A stretch of 57,179 nt of DNA. Source: Heteroscillospira sp050252415. Its GTDB lineage: Bacteria; Bacillota; Clostridia; Oscillospirales; Oscillospiraceae. This document shows positions 33,166-41,611 of this stretch, piece by piece (the stretch's first letter is position 1; every line of letters starts with the position of its first letter). The stretch spans positions 1 to 57,179 of the forward strand of contig JBFWKZ010000001.1 in the NCBI GenBank assembly GCA_050252415.1, in the 5' to 3' direction. The notes beneath the pieces are model-generated. The model was not told where the DNA came from and made no database searches. It worked only from the letters and a program-made list of their open reading frames with translations. Position numbers and translations under genes: made by a program.

Positions 33166-34230
33166 ATGGAAAAGTTCAAGGTTTTTTTAAAGAGAAAGGA
33201 CATTGAGATTTCCGCAAAACGCTATGGCGTAGATGCTCTTGGCGCAATGGCGCAGGGACTATTTTGTTCTTTACTTATCGGAACGATACTCAACACGATC
33301 GGTACCCAACTGGCTATGCCGGTTTTCAACGAGATCGGCGGATTTGCGACGGCCATCGCCGGCCCGGCGATGGCCGTCGCTATCGGTTATGCGCTGAAAT
33401 GTCCGCCGCTGGTGCTTTTCTCGCTCATTGCGGTCGGCAACGCGGCAAATAAACTCGGCGGGGCCGGCGGACCGCTTGCCGTTCTGGTTTTAGCCATCAT
33501 TGCCGCAGAATGTGGTAAGGCGGTATCCAAGGAGACGAAGATCGACATTCTGGTGACGCCGCTGGTGACCATCTTCGTCGGTGTGCTATTGGCCAAGTGG
33601 TGGGCGCCCGCCATCGGCGCGGCAGCCAGCCATGTCGGCGATATTATCATGTGGGCGACCGATCTGCAGCCCTTCCTTATGGGAATCCTGGTTTCCGTTC
33701 TCGTCGGCGTTGCGCTGACGCTGCCTATTTCCAGCGCGGCAATCTGTGCGGCGCTCAGCCTGCGCGGCCTGGCGGGCGGTGCGGCGGTGGCCGGCTGCTG
33801 TGCTCAGATGGTTGGCTTTGCCGTGCTCTCTTTCCGTGAGAACCGCTGGGGAGGACTCATCTCTCAGGGGCTTGGCACATCAATGCTCCAGATGGGCAAC
33901 ATTGTCAAGAATCCTAAAATATGGATTCCCGCCATAGTGACTTCTGCAATCACCGGTCCGATTGCAACTTGCATCTTTGGTTTGCAGATGAATGACCCCG
34001 CCTCCGGCGTGGCCTCCGGAATGGGAACCTGCGGGCTCGTCGGGCCGATTGGCGTATATACCGGCTGGGTGAGCGATGTGACAAACGGTGTAAAAGCCGC
34101 CGTAACCTCTATGGACTGGATCGGACTGGTCCTCATCTGTTTTGTACTCCCGGCAGTCCTCTGCTGGGCGATTGGGCTTGTCTGCCGCAGAATCGGCTGG
34201 ATAAGGGAAAACGATCTGAAGCTCGACTGA
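33166..34230 (+). CDS. PTS_EIIC-type membrane transporter, predicted NiaR-regulated
   Basis: A 354-residue polytopic protein with about nine to ten hydrophobic helices and glycine-rich loops (NAANKLGGAGGPLAVLVLA, MGTCGLVGPIGVYTGW). It resembles the second PTS EIIC family (Pfam PTS_EIIC_2), a group of stand-alone permease-like proteins. No phosphorylation domains (EIIA/EIIB) are fused or adjacent, so sugar phosphorylation is doubtful. Its promoter is overlaid by the predicted NiaR operator, and it follows pncB-niaR. This suggests uptake of niacin or a related pyridine, which is an inference from context only. Confidence 0.78.
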   Translation: MEKFKVFLKRKDIEISAKRYGVDALGAMAQGLFCSLLIGTILNTIGTQLAMPVFNEIGGFATAIAGPAMAVAIGYALKCPPLVLFSLIAVGNAANKLGGAGGPLAVLVLAIIAAECGKAVSKETKIDILVTPLVTIFVGVLLAKWWAPAIGAAASHVGDIIMWATDLQPFLMGILVSVLVGVALTLPISSAAICAALSLRGLAGGAAVAGCCAQMVGFAVLSFRENRWGGLISQGLGTSMLQMGNIVKNPKIWIPAIVTSAITGPIATCIFGLQMNDPASGVASGMGTCGLVGPIGVYTGWVSDVTNGVKAAVTSMDWIGLVLICFVLPAVLCWAIGLVCRRIGWIRENDLKLD

Positions 34231-34371
34231 AAACGATAGCGGATGTGTCGGCTGATCTGGTTTTCCATGAGAGGCCGACTGCCGTTTTGCCCTATCCGGC
34301 TCGTCCTTTTCAGGCCACCGATAAAAACAATTTCGATTGGAAAACTGAATAACCTATGCGTTAATAAGAGT

Positions 34372-34408
34372 TTCCCCCACCCGTTGTGATAACGGATGGG
34401 GGAATTTT
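34372..34408. terminator. Intrinsic terminator between convergent genes
   Basis: TCCCCCA-CCCGTT and AACGGATGGGGGA pair around GTGAT with one bulge, followed by ATTTTTA. It is positioned to end the NAD-salvage transcript and, on the minus strand, the PrpR-like regulator (AAACTC reads weakly). Confidence 0.72.
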
Positions 34409-34426
34409 TATAGGGAAAATTTTAAT

Positions 34427-36343
34427 TCATAGTTCGTATTTGTTGGCGATATTGTATTTTTTGATTTTGCGCCACAGAGTAGTCGTACTGATCCCAAGCG
34501 CATTTGCGACGTCTCCGCGGCAGCCGTTATATTTTTCCAAAAGCTCCGCAATAACGGCGGCCTCGGGATCCTTGTAAACAATAGACGGCTGTTCGGTTTT
34601 CCGGCGGTGGGTCAGCGGATACATGTGGAAATACATGGTTTCAATAAAATTTTCATCCACCGAGCGGCGGGGAGCGGTCAGGACAATCCTTTCGCAAAAG
34701 CTGGACAGCTGTATGCGATTGCCGTTCCAGCCATAGTCCTCTATTTTTTGCATAGCCTTTGTCGTCAGCGTAATATAACGTTTATATTTTTCCCCGAACA
34801 GTTTGATGAAACGGGAGGCGTGATAACGAATATCCTCCGGCCGGTCGCGCAGCGGAGGAATTTCCAAATGCAGGTTATTCAGCGCGTAGAACAGTTCCTC
34901 GCTATACGTTCCATTTTCAACCATGTGAAGGAGCTGGTCCCCACATGAGGCGATAATCCGAATATTTGCCGGTAATGGCCGCTGCCCGCCGCCTCCGAAG
35001 ATTACATGGTCATTTATGAGGCGCAGTAGCCGGTACTGCGATTCGCGGCTCAAAAATTCGATATCGCTTAGGTAAGCCGTTCCCTTATGGGCTGTGGCAA
35101 GCAGACCTTTGGCGCCGTTCGGTTCGGGTGTTCCGAAGAGCAGGGCGGTCTGCTCGCTGGAAGCCATTTGCGCGCAGCCCACCGAGACATATGGTCCTGC
35201 CCGCAGCTTGCCCGCATTGTGTATCGACTGAGCGAAAAGCTCCTGCCCATTGCCAGGCTCGCTGTAAATTAAAACCGGCGCGTCCGACTGCGCATAAAGC
35301 TGGGCCAGCTCTACGGTTTTGCGGATGCCATGCGAAGGCTCCTCAAACAGGTCGAAAGTGGCCTTGGCGACAAACCCCTGATTATAGAGTTCACGGCGGG
35401 CGGCAACGCCCATCTCCTCCAATTGTTTGACCTCTTGGCTGGAGAAAATCGCACCGGTGATTTCGCCCTCGACTAAGATCGGCGACAGACTGGCTACCAT
35501 GGAAACCCGATTGATGCAGATATATTCGGAATAGATTTCTTTCCCCTCCGCTAAGACCGACTGAAGTGCCGAGCTGTCGAAAGCGTCGGTCAGCGTCTCG
35601 ATCGACTTTCCGATGACCTCCGAAGCCTGCCAGTCCAACAGATTTTCCGCTACGTGGTTTATAATGACGACTTTTCCTTCGCGATCCAGTTTGATTACCA
35701 CACCGAAAGAGTTGTCGAGCAGTGTCTTGAGCTCGGCGGTGTTTTCTTTTTCCCGGTCACTGGCATAGGCAACGCGCTGCGCGACAATCAGAGCTTCTCG
35801 GACGGAGTCTTCAGTTGCTGTGACAAAGAGACTGGGCACGCCGGCCTCGCGGGCCATCTGGACAGCCAAGTCGCCGCCTATAATGAAATCGACCTGATCT
35901 TCAATGGCCTGACATACCCGCTCTTTCAGAGTTTCGACGCCCGTGAGTGAGTTCTTAATGTAATAACTGCGGATCTGAACATCGTATATCTGCTCGAAAT
36001 AATCCATGTTGCAGAACATATTAGAATAGCCCACCACGGCAATAACCGGATGCTCCTTTTGAAGCATCTGCTTAGCCTTCGTGATCAGTAGGCCCATTTC
36101 CTGCCCTGTCATCATCATTTCGACAACCGGAACACTTGTGGTGCGTTTGATATAAGAAGCCTGCAGCCCTCTTGTCACAATGATTTCCGCCCCGTTATTA
36201 AGCGCTTCCTGTGCATACTCGACCGCCAAACCGGTTTGTACGCACTTGAGATAAGTAATATTCGTATATTTCATTTCGTCAATAACTTTTTGAACGAGTT
36301 CAATCATGTCAAAATTAGGCAATAAACAGGCTATCTTTGTCAT
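34427..36343 (-). CDS. PrpR-like regulator with degenerate sigma-54 AAA+ domain
   Basis: A 638-residue regulator. Residues about 1-190 match the PrpR N-terminal sensor domain, 200-310 a PAS domain, 340-560 an NtrC-type AAA+ domain, and the last 45 a Fis-type helix-turn-helix (YNGCRGDVANALGISTTTLW). The AAA+ motifs are damaged. Walker A reads SEPGNGQE where active proteins have GExGTGKE, and the Walker B region is GTAYLSDIEFL. The sigma-54 contact loop GAFTGA is replaced by GAKGLL. It is therefore unlikely to activate sigma-54 polymerase. The ATG at 36343 follows GGAGGA. It is divergent from the tct operon, its likely target. Confidence 0.85.
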   Translation of the reverse strand: MTKIACLLPNFDMIELVQKVIDEMKYTNITYLKCVQTGLAVEYAQEALNNGAEIIVTRGLQASYIKRTTSVPVVEMMMTGQEMGLLITKAKQMLQKEHPVIAVVGYSNMFCNMDYFEQIYDVQIRSYYIKNSLTGVETLKERVCQAIEDQVDFIIGGDLAVQMAREAGVPSLFVTATEDSVREALIVAQRVAYASDREKENTAELKTLLDNSFGVVIKLDREGKVVIINHVAENLLDWQASEVIGKSIETLTDAFDSSALQSVLAEGKEIYSEYICINRVSMVASLSPILVEGEITGAIFSSQEVKQLEEMGVAARRELYNQGFVAKATFDLFEEPSHGIRKTVELAQLYAQSDAPVLIYSEPGNGQELFAQSIHNAGKLRAGPYVSVGCAQMASSEQTALLFGTPEPNGAKGLLATAHKGTAYLSDIEFLSRESQYRLLRLINDHVIFGGGGQRPLPANIRIIASCGDQLLHMVENGTYSEELFYALNNLHLEIPPLRDRPEDIRYHASRFIKLFGEKYKRYITLTTKAMQKIEDYGWNGNRIQLSSFCERIVLTAPRRSVDENFIETMYFHMYPLTHRRKTEQPSIVYKDPEAAVIAELLEKYNGCRGDVANALGISTTTLWRKIKKYNIANKYEL

Positions 36344-36497
36344 AAGGCTTCCTCCGGCAGGTGTGATGTTATGAAACTGAAGATCGTAAGGTACTAAATA
36401 TTTATTAATTATATGAATAATATACTTGGTTTTCAATCGTCAAAAGTTCTAAAATTGTAATATAAATTGTCACGAAACAGCAAATATTTCTGTATTT

Positions 36498-36529
36498 GAA
36501 ATGTTCATTACGTAAAAAATGTTTCATTA
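36498..36529. repeat. Direct repeats in the divergent regulatory region
   Basis: GAAATGTTCATTA (36498-36510) and AAATGTTTCATTA (36517-36529) are near-identical direct repeats with a spacing of about 19-20 bases, i.e. two helical turns. They lie between the PrpR-like regulator and the tctC promoter in an otherwise gene-free, AT-rich region (36344-36855), and are candidate activator sites. Confidence 0.45.
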
Positions 36530-36763
36530 TTTCCAGATGAAAGAAGGGGCTGTTTGATAGGAGGCTGGCGGTAGTCGGTTTTATTTCAAAACATCAGTAT
36601 GAAGTTTGCAAATCGACATTTTTTTTTACTCGGCGTACATATGATATTCGGATAAGCCAAAAAAATGAATTACATGAAATGAAGTCGTGTAAAATATAAT
36701 GCAAATATCGAATGATTGTTGGGAAAATATACTTTGGAATTAATACTTTGGGTCATTTGTCAA

Positions 36764-36792
36764 TTGTAAAATTTTTTGTGCAAAACTATAAT
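36764..36792 (+). promoter_or_regulatory. Promoter of the tctCBA-rraA-hpcH operon
   Basis: TTGTAA (36764-36769), a 17-base spacer and TATAAT (36787-36792) lie 63 bases upstream of tctC. This is a primary-sigma-type promoter. I saw no clear GG-N10-GC (-24/-12) element nearby. Confidence 0.65.
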
Positions 36793-36855
36793 AAATTCGA
36801 ACAAAAGTTCAACCGTCTAAACTTCCGCACAAATGAGATGTAAAGGAGTAAAAAA

Positions 36856-37917
36856 ATGAAAAGAAGTCAAAAATTAGTCGCTCTGTTTCTTGCAGCAATG
36901 ATGGCGCTTTCGCTCGCCGGATGCGGAGGAACAAGTACCACTTCCGCTTCCACTGCTCCCGAGTCCACCGCCCCGGCAGAATCAGACGCCGCTGCGGAGA
37001 GTCCGGAGGCATCTGCCCCGTCAATCGACTATCCCACGAAACCAATCCAGATTATCTGCCCCGTCAAGGCGGGCGGCGACACCGACCGCAACACCCGCGT
37101 GTTGGCTACCGCTCTTCAGAAGTATCTTAACACGACTGTTGTGGTCACGAACGTTAACGGCGGTGCAACCGTCATGGGCATGCAGCAATGTCTGGACTCA
37201 GATCCCGACGGCTATACGCTGATCGTCAACGGCAGCGACATATTTGTTCCCTATATGATGGGAACCACCGACATCAACATCGACAGCTTTAAAACCATCG
37301 GTATTCCCATCATTGACAATTCAACAGTCCTGGCTGTCAATAAAGATTCGGGCATTACCGATCTCAAAGATCTGATTGAAAAATCCCAGGCCGCGCCCGA
37401 TTCGATCGAATACGGCGGCAAGATCGGAGCGACCAACCAGATTTGCGGCGTTGCGATGAATACGGAGTGGGGTGCCGCGCTGAAGTTTGTTGATGTCGGC
37501 AACAATGCGGCCAAAATGACCGCTCTGCTGGCGCAGCAGACCGACGTTATCAATATTTCCTATTCGCTGGCAAATGACTACTTTACGAGCGGAGACTTCA
37601 TTCCGCTTGTCCTGCTCGGTTCCACCAAAAACGATCTGCTTCCCGATGTTCCGATTGCTTCCGATCTCGGATATAAAAATCTTGATTTCAGCAAGTTCTT
37701 CTGGGTCGGCACAAATCCCGATACCCCTGATGAGATCGTCGACATCCTTGCAGACGCGCTTGAAAAGGCCAGCCAAGACCCCGATTTTGTTGCCAACATG
37801 GAGTCAAACTATTTGACCCCGACCTTTATTGGCAAGGAAGAGGCGAAAGATTTCTGCAATTCCCTGTATGAAAACACGATGCTGCCCTATAAGGATGAGT
37901 TCCTGGCCGCACAATAA
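36856..37917 (+). CDS. tctC: TTT-family substrate-binding lipoprotein TctC
   Basis: A 353-residue extracytoplasmic binding protein of the tripartite tricarboxylate transporter family. A lipoprotein signal ends in LSLAGCGG, with the lipid-anchored cysteine near residue 23. A Ser/Thr/Pro/Ala-rich linker follows, then the mature domain begins YPTKPIQIICPVKAGGDTDRN. DPDGYTLIVNGSD is the conserved ligand-pocket strand. The family binds carboxylates. The ligand here is unknown, but the downstream aldolase-like genes suggest a hydroxy- or oxo-carboxylate. GTAAAGGAG precedes the ATG. Confidence 0.93.
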   Translation: MKRSQKLVALFLAAMMALSLAGCGGTSTTSASTAPESTAPAESDAAAESPEASAPSIDYPTKPIQIICPVKAGGDTDRNTRVLATALQKYLNTTVVVTNVNGGATVMGMQQCLDSDPDGYTLIVNGSDIFVPYMMGTTDINIDSFKTIGIPIIDNSTVLAVNKDSGITDLKDLIEKSQAAPDSIEYGGKIGATNQICGVAMNTEWGAALKFVDVGNNAAKMTALLAQQTDVINISYSLANDYFTSGDFIPLVLLGSTKNDLLPDVPIASDLGYKNLDFSKFFWVGTNPDTPDEIVDILADALEKASQDPDFVANMESNYLTPTFIGKEEAKDFCNSLYENTMLPYKDEFLAAQ

Positions 37918-37940
37918 TTTGAAATCAGCTACTTAACGTT

Positions 37941-37982
37941 AACGGTTGCCAATACCGGTTTCGACTGGTTTTGGCAGCCGTT
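37941..37982 (+). promoter_or_regulatory. Intercistronic hairpin between tctC and tctB
   Basis: AACGGTTGCCAA pairs with TTGGCAGCCGTT over 12 positions (one G-T), with TTTAAAATAATTT after it. Such hairpins after binding-protein genes usually let the lipoprotein be made in excess of the permease, by partial termination or 3' end protection. Confidence 0.65.
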
Positions 37983-38007
37983 TAAAATAATTTAAGGAGT
38001 GATCGCG

Positions 38008-38499
38008 TTGAGCAGCAGGCTCAAAGACTTATATTCCGGCATCTTTTTTCTCATGTTTGCCGTGTTCATTTATGTTGAATCCTATTTTATCAGAGTCTCA
38101 AAAGCGGATGCTCTAGGTCCCCAGTTTTTCCCAAGGCTGGTGGCGATTGCCATGGCCTTTCTCGCATTGCTTCAGATCATCCGCTATGTAAAAACCATAA
38201 AAACACAGCCAAAGCCGCAGACAGATACCAAAGTAATCCCGTTTTGGAAAAATGCGCCTCTCATATTGACTTTTGTACTACTGGCAGGATATGTCATACT
38301 GGTGGATAAATTGGGCTTTATTATTGTAACGGCCATCTATTTATTTTGCCAGATTTTCCTTTTGCTTCCAAAGGGGGCAATCAAGGTAAAGCGCAACCTT
38401 ATCATTACATCGGGTATTGCCGTCATTGTCCCGGTTTTCATCTATTTCCTGTTCTATAAGGTTTTTATGATTTTCCTGCCCGCGGGAATTTTAGGTTAG
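38008..38499 (+). CDS. tctB: TTT-family small membrane subunit TctB
   Basis: About 163 residues with four hydrophobic helices (IFFLMFAVFIYVESYFI, then FPRLVAIAMAFLALLQII, APLILTFVLLAGYVILV and the C-terminal pair). DALGPQFFPRLVAIAM is the family signature. TTG at 38008 is preferred because AAGGAG lies 8 bases upstream; GTG at 37999 overlaps that site. It works with TctA in the membrane. The next gene follows after 12 bases. Confidence 0.88.
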   Translation: MSSRLKDLYSGIFFLMFAVFIYVESYFIRVSKADALGPQFFPRLVAIAMAFLALLQIIRYVKTIKTQPKPQTDTKVIPFWKNAPLILTFVLLAGYVILVDKLGFIIVTAIYLFCQIFLLLPKGAIKVKRNLIITSGIAVIVPVFIYFLFYKVFMIFLPAGILG

Positions 38500-38511
38500 G
38501 AGGGCGGAATC

Positions 38512-40032
38512 GTGCAATTAATTAATGGATTTATTACGATATGTCATCCGGGCGTGCTTGCACTTTTGATAGGCGGTACCGTTCTCGGTATTGTGTTTGG
38601 CGCCATTCCCGGCCTTTCAGCATTTACCGCGCTTGCCATTATGCTTCCGCTTACGTTTGCCATGGAGCCGGTACACGGAATCTCATTTCTTGTTGCCGTG
38701 TATGTCGGCGGCTGTTCCGGCGGCCTCATTTCCGCGACTTTGCTTGGTATTCCGGGAACGCCGTCCTCTATCGCCACCTGCTTTGACGGCTATCCGATGG
38801 CACAGAAGGGTCATGCCAAAGTGGCGCTTGGAGCCGGCGTGCTGTTTTCCTTCGTGGGAGGCATGATCAGCGCCATTGCACTGACTTACCTGGGACCGCT
38901 GATTGCAAGGGTAGCACTCCGCTTTAGCCCTTATGAGTATTTTGCGGTCATTCTTCTGGCCTTGACCACGGTTTCCTCCCTTTCGGCCGGAAATATTGTC
39001 AAAGGTCTGCTCTCATGCCTACTCGGCGTTTCGCTCGCTTTTGTCGGTATTGATCAGATGAGTGCATACACCCGATACACGATGGGATTCAGTCAGCTCG
39101 ACGCGGGATTTAACCTTGTTCCGCTGCTGATCGGCGTGTTCGCGGTCGCACAGATTATGGAGTCCGCCGACGAGCGAAATTCCAAAGAAGCCACATCATG
39201 CGTCGTCATCCCTCAGACGGATAAGGTCAAAGGCTTTGGCGTCTCACCTAAGGAGTTTGTTTATCAGCTTCGAAATGCGATCCCTTCCGCGCTCATTGGC
39301 CTTGTCATCGGAATCCTTCCCGGTATTGGCGGAAACGTATCCAATCTGATGGCCTATGCCTTCGTTAAAAAGAACTCCAAGACGCCGGAAAAATTCGGGA
39401 CCGGATTTCTTGACGGTATTGTTGCCTCTGAGACGGCCAACAACGCGACGATCGGCGGAGCCTTTATTATTCTGCTGACACTTGGTATTCCGGGCGACAA
39501 TGCGACATCGATGATCTTGGCCGGATTCCAACTGCACGGTATCGCTCCAGGCCCGTTGCTGTTTAATACGAGTGCAGCGCTTGTCTATGCGATTTTTGCC
39601 GCCTACATTCTTTCAAACACGATTATGCTGATTACGGAATTCTTTGGCTTGCCGCTCTTTACCAAAGTACTCTGTGTACCGGCGCAGTTTCTCATGCCGA
39701 TTGTTATCGCGTTTTGCTTTGTCGGGTCATTCTCCGCGAACAACCGTGTTTTTGACATGATGGTTATGGTCTTTTTCGGCTTAGTGGGTTATATCATGAA
39801 AAAGTTTGCGTACCCGCTTGCGCCTATGGTGGTTGGATTCATTCTGACACCGCTGTTGGAAGAAAATCTGCGCCGCTCACTGATGCGAACGGACGGCAGC
39901 TTTATTCCAATCTTAAAGTCTCCGATTGCGGCGACATTTTTGGTATTGACAGTTGTCGTAATCGTTTTAACCGTGCGCAACGAACTGCGCGATGCAAAAA
40001 AGGAGGCAAGAGCATCCGGTATGCCTGAATGA
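38512..40032 (+). CDS. tctA: TTT-family large permease TctA
   Basis: A 506-residue permease with about eleven to twelve membrane helices. It has the duplicated family signature: GAIPGLSAFTALAIMLPLTF with GTPSSIATCFDGYPMAQKG in the first half, and GILPGIGGNVSNLMAYAFVK with ASETANNATIGGAFIILLTL in the second. It is full length, unlike the truncated copy at 54914-56056. The GTG start follows AGGAGGG. With TctB and TctC it forms an ion-driven carboxylate importer. Confidence 0.94.
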   Translation: MQLINGFITICHPGVLALLIGGTVLGIVFGAIPGLSAFTALAIMLPLTFAMEPVHGISFLVAVYVGGCSGGLISATLLGIPGTPSSIATCFDGYPMAQKGHAKVALGAGVLFSFVGGMISAIALTYLGPLIARVALRFSPYEYFAVILLALTTVSSLSAGNIVKGLLSCLLGVSLAFVGIDQMSAYTRYTMGFSQLDAGFNLVPLLIGVFAVAQIMESADERNSKEATSCVVIPQTDKVKGFGVSPKEFVYQLRNAIPSALIGLVIGILPGIGGNVSNLMAYAFVKKNSKTPEKFGTGFLDGIVASETANNATIGGAFIILLTLGIPGDNATSMILAGFQLHGIAPGPLLFNTSAALVYAIFAAYILSNTIMLITEFFGLPLFTKVLCVPAQFLMPIVIAFCFVGSFSANNRVFDMMVMVFFGLVGYIMKKFAYPLAPMVVGFILTPLLEENLRRSLMRTDGSFIPILKSPIAATFLVLTVVVIVLTVRNELRDAKKEARASGMPE

Positions 40033-40044
40033 AAGAGGTGTGAA

Positions 40045-40707
40045 ATGACGGATTCAAGAATAAGTTTTTTAAAAAATACAGAAACCGGGGCCATTACCGA
40101 TGCCATGAACCTCATCGGCGTTGCCGGCTGGATGGAGAATATCTACCCGGCCAATCCCGAGATGAAAATCAGCGGGAAGGCGTTTACCGTACAATTTTCC
40201 GTTGTACGCGATCCCGGGCAGGAAACCTACAACATGTTTGAGGTATTCGATCTGTGCGAGCCGGGAGATGTCGTTGTCATATCCGCGCCGAACAAAGGCG
40301 CCGTCGTTGGTGAGAATATGATGCATGCGCTGACCAACAAAGGGCTGGCCGGTATGATTTTAGATGGCAGGACGCGCGACTGGGGTGTTATTATGAACGC
40401 CGGCATACCGCATTTTTCTTGTGGGCCAGCCATTATGCTGCCGGCCAATTTCAGGATCACGGCGGTGCAGGTGCCTGTTTTGTGCGGCGGCGTGGTTGTT
40501 GAGCCCGGCGATTATATTACCGGTGACATCGACGGCGTAATCGCCATTCCCAAATCCAGGATTGACGATGTGATTTACCAGGCTGAAATGGTTGCCGAAG
40601 TGGAAAGCGAGCTTGAGCAGGCGCTCAATCAAAAGCTGGAAATGTGCGAGATCGTTTCCGTATCAAAAAAGAAAAAAAGTCCCCGCACTGCAGAAGCGGA
40701 CAAATAG
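40045..40707 (+). CDS. RraA-family aldolase/decarboxylase-like protein
   Basis: A 220-residue member of the RraA/HMG-aldolase fold. The metal/substrate signature is seen as GLAGMILDGRTRDWGVI, where Arg and Asp in R-x-R-D are the usual ligand positions. The pocket-forming VVGENMMHAL is also present. Characterised relatives cleave 4-hydroxy-4-methyl-2-oxoglutarate or decarboxylate oxaloacetate; some are RNase E regulators. Co-operonic location with a carboxylate importer and an HpcH-type aldolase supports a catabolic role. The lysine-rich tail is unusual. It starts 12 bases after tctA. Confidence 0.85.
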   Translation: MTDSRISFLKNTETGAITDAMNLIGVAGWMENIYPANPEMKISGKAFTVQFSVVRDPGQETYNMFEVFDLCEPGDVVVISAPNKGAVVGENMMHALTNKGLAGMILDGRTRDWGVIMNAGIPHFSCGPAIMLPANFRITAVQVPVLCGGVVVEPGDYITGDIDGVIAIPKSRIDDVIYQAEMVAEVESELEQALNQKLEMCEIVSVSKKKKSPRTAEADK

Positions 40708-40717
40708 GAGAGTTAGC

Positions 40718-41482
40718 ATGACGGATATCAAGAGCCGCCTGAAAAACGGCGAAAACATTTTTGGAACGATGATCAACATTGTCGATCATCCGGACATCGT
40801 AAAAATCTTTAAATCTTGTGGATTTGATTACTTCATTGTGGACTGCGAGCACGGCTGCATGAGCTATGATAAAGTGTCTGCGCTGGTTGGACTGGCAAAG
40901 GAAATGGATATTGCGGCGCTGGTGCGAATCCCAAAAGCGGACCGCGAGTCGATCCTTCGTTATATGGAAATGGGTGCGGACGGCCTGATGCTTCCAAACA
41001 CGGACACGGCGGATCAGGCGAGAGAGCTGGTGAGATATGCCAAATATGCCCCGATCGGCGAACGCGGTATTTCAATGATGCGCGGCCATAATCGGTATAT
41101 CCCTGTTGAATCCCCAGTCGACTATATGCGTGAGGCCAATGAAAACACCATTCTTATAGTACAGATTGAATCATCCGTCAGCATCTCAAATATTGAAGAG
41201 ATACTATCGGTTGAAGGAATTGACATCGCATTTATGGGACCGAGCGATTTGTGTCAAAGTCTCGGCATTTTAGGACATCTGGACAGCCCAATTTATGTAG
41301 AAGCGGTTGAAAAGGTGATTGCCGCCAGCCAAAAGCTTGGAAAAGCTTGCGGCACACAGGGAATGAATCCTGAGGCTCTGCAGATATGGGTCGATAAGGG
41401 GATGCGTTTTAATCTGTATAGTAACGAGGTTTCGATGCTGATGCGCGAAGGCAAAACAGCGATGAAAATTTTAAAAAAATAA
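40718..41482 (+). CDS. HpcH/HpaI-family class II aldolase
   Basis: A 254-residue metal-dependent aldolase of the 4-hydroxy-2-oxoheptanedioate aldolase family. Visible signatures are DYFIVDCEHGCMSYD (catalytic region), RIPKADRESILRYMEMGADG, LIVQIESS (metal-binding Glu) and IAFMGPSDLCQSLG (metal-binding Asp). Such enzymes split 4-hydroxy-2-oxo acids to pyruvate plus an aldehyde. The ATG at 40718 follows AGGAG, while the frame stays open upstream inside the previous gene. It is the last gene of the tct operon. Confidence 0.9.
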   Translation: MTDIKSRLKNGENIFGTMINIVDHPDIVKIFKSCGFDYFIVDCEHGCMSYDKVSALVGLAKEMDIAALVRIPKADRESILRYMEMGADGLMLPNTDTADQARELVRYAKYAPIGERGISMMRGHNRYIPVESPVDYMREANENTILIVQIESSVSISNIEEILSVEGIDIAFMGPSDLCQSLGILGHLDSPIYVEAVEKVIAASQKLGKACGTQGMNPEALQIWVDKGMRFNLYSNEVSMLMREGKTAMKILKK

Positions 41483-41497
41483 TCAAAAAAAATTCAG

Positions 41498-41528
41498 AAG
41501 CCACGCAGGAAAAATCTGTGTGACTTTT
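41498..41528 (+). terminator. Probable terminator of the tct operon
   Basis: AAGCCACGCAG and CTGTGTGACTT pair with one mismatch and one G-T around a 7-base loop, followed by a short TT run. It lies just past the aldolase stop. It is weaker than the other terminators here. Confidence 0.5.
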
Positions 41529-41573
41529 AGAATAAAATCCAAAGAGGCTTCAGCAAAGAAAGTGATTTTTATA

Positions 41574-41607
41574 AAAAACTGCGGCGGAACGCTTGGCGAT
41601 CCGCCGT
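41574..41607 (-). terminator. Terminator of the deacetylase-like gene
   Basis: GCGGCGGA (41581-41588) pairs with TCCGCCGT (41600-41607). On the minus strand it is followed by AGTTTTTTAT. It lies immediately downstream of the minus-strand stop at 41612. Confidence 0.72.
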
Positions 41608-41611
41608 CATT

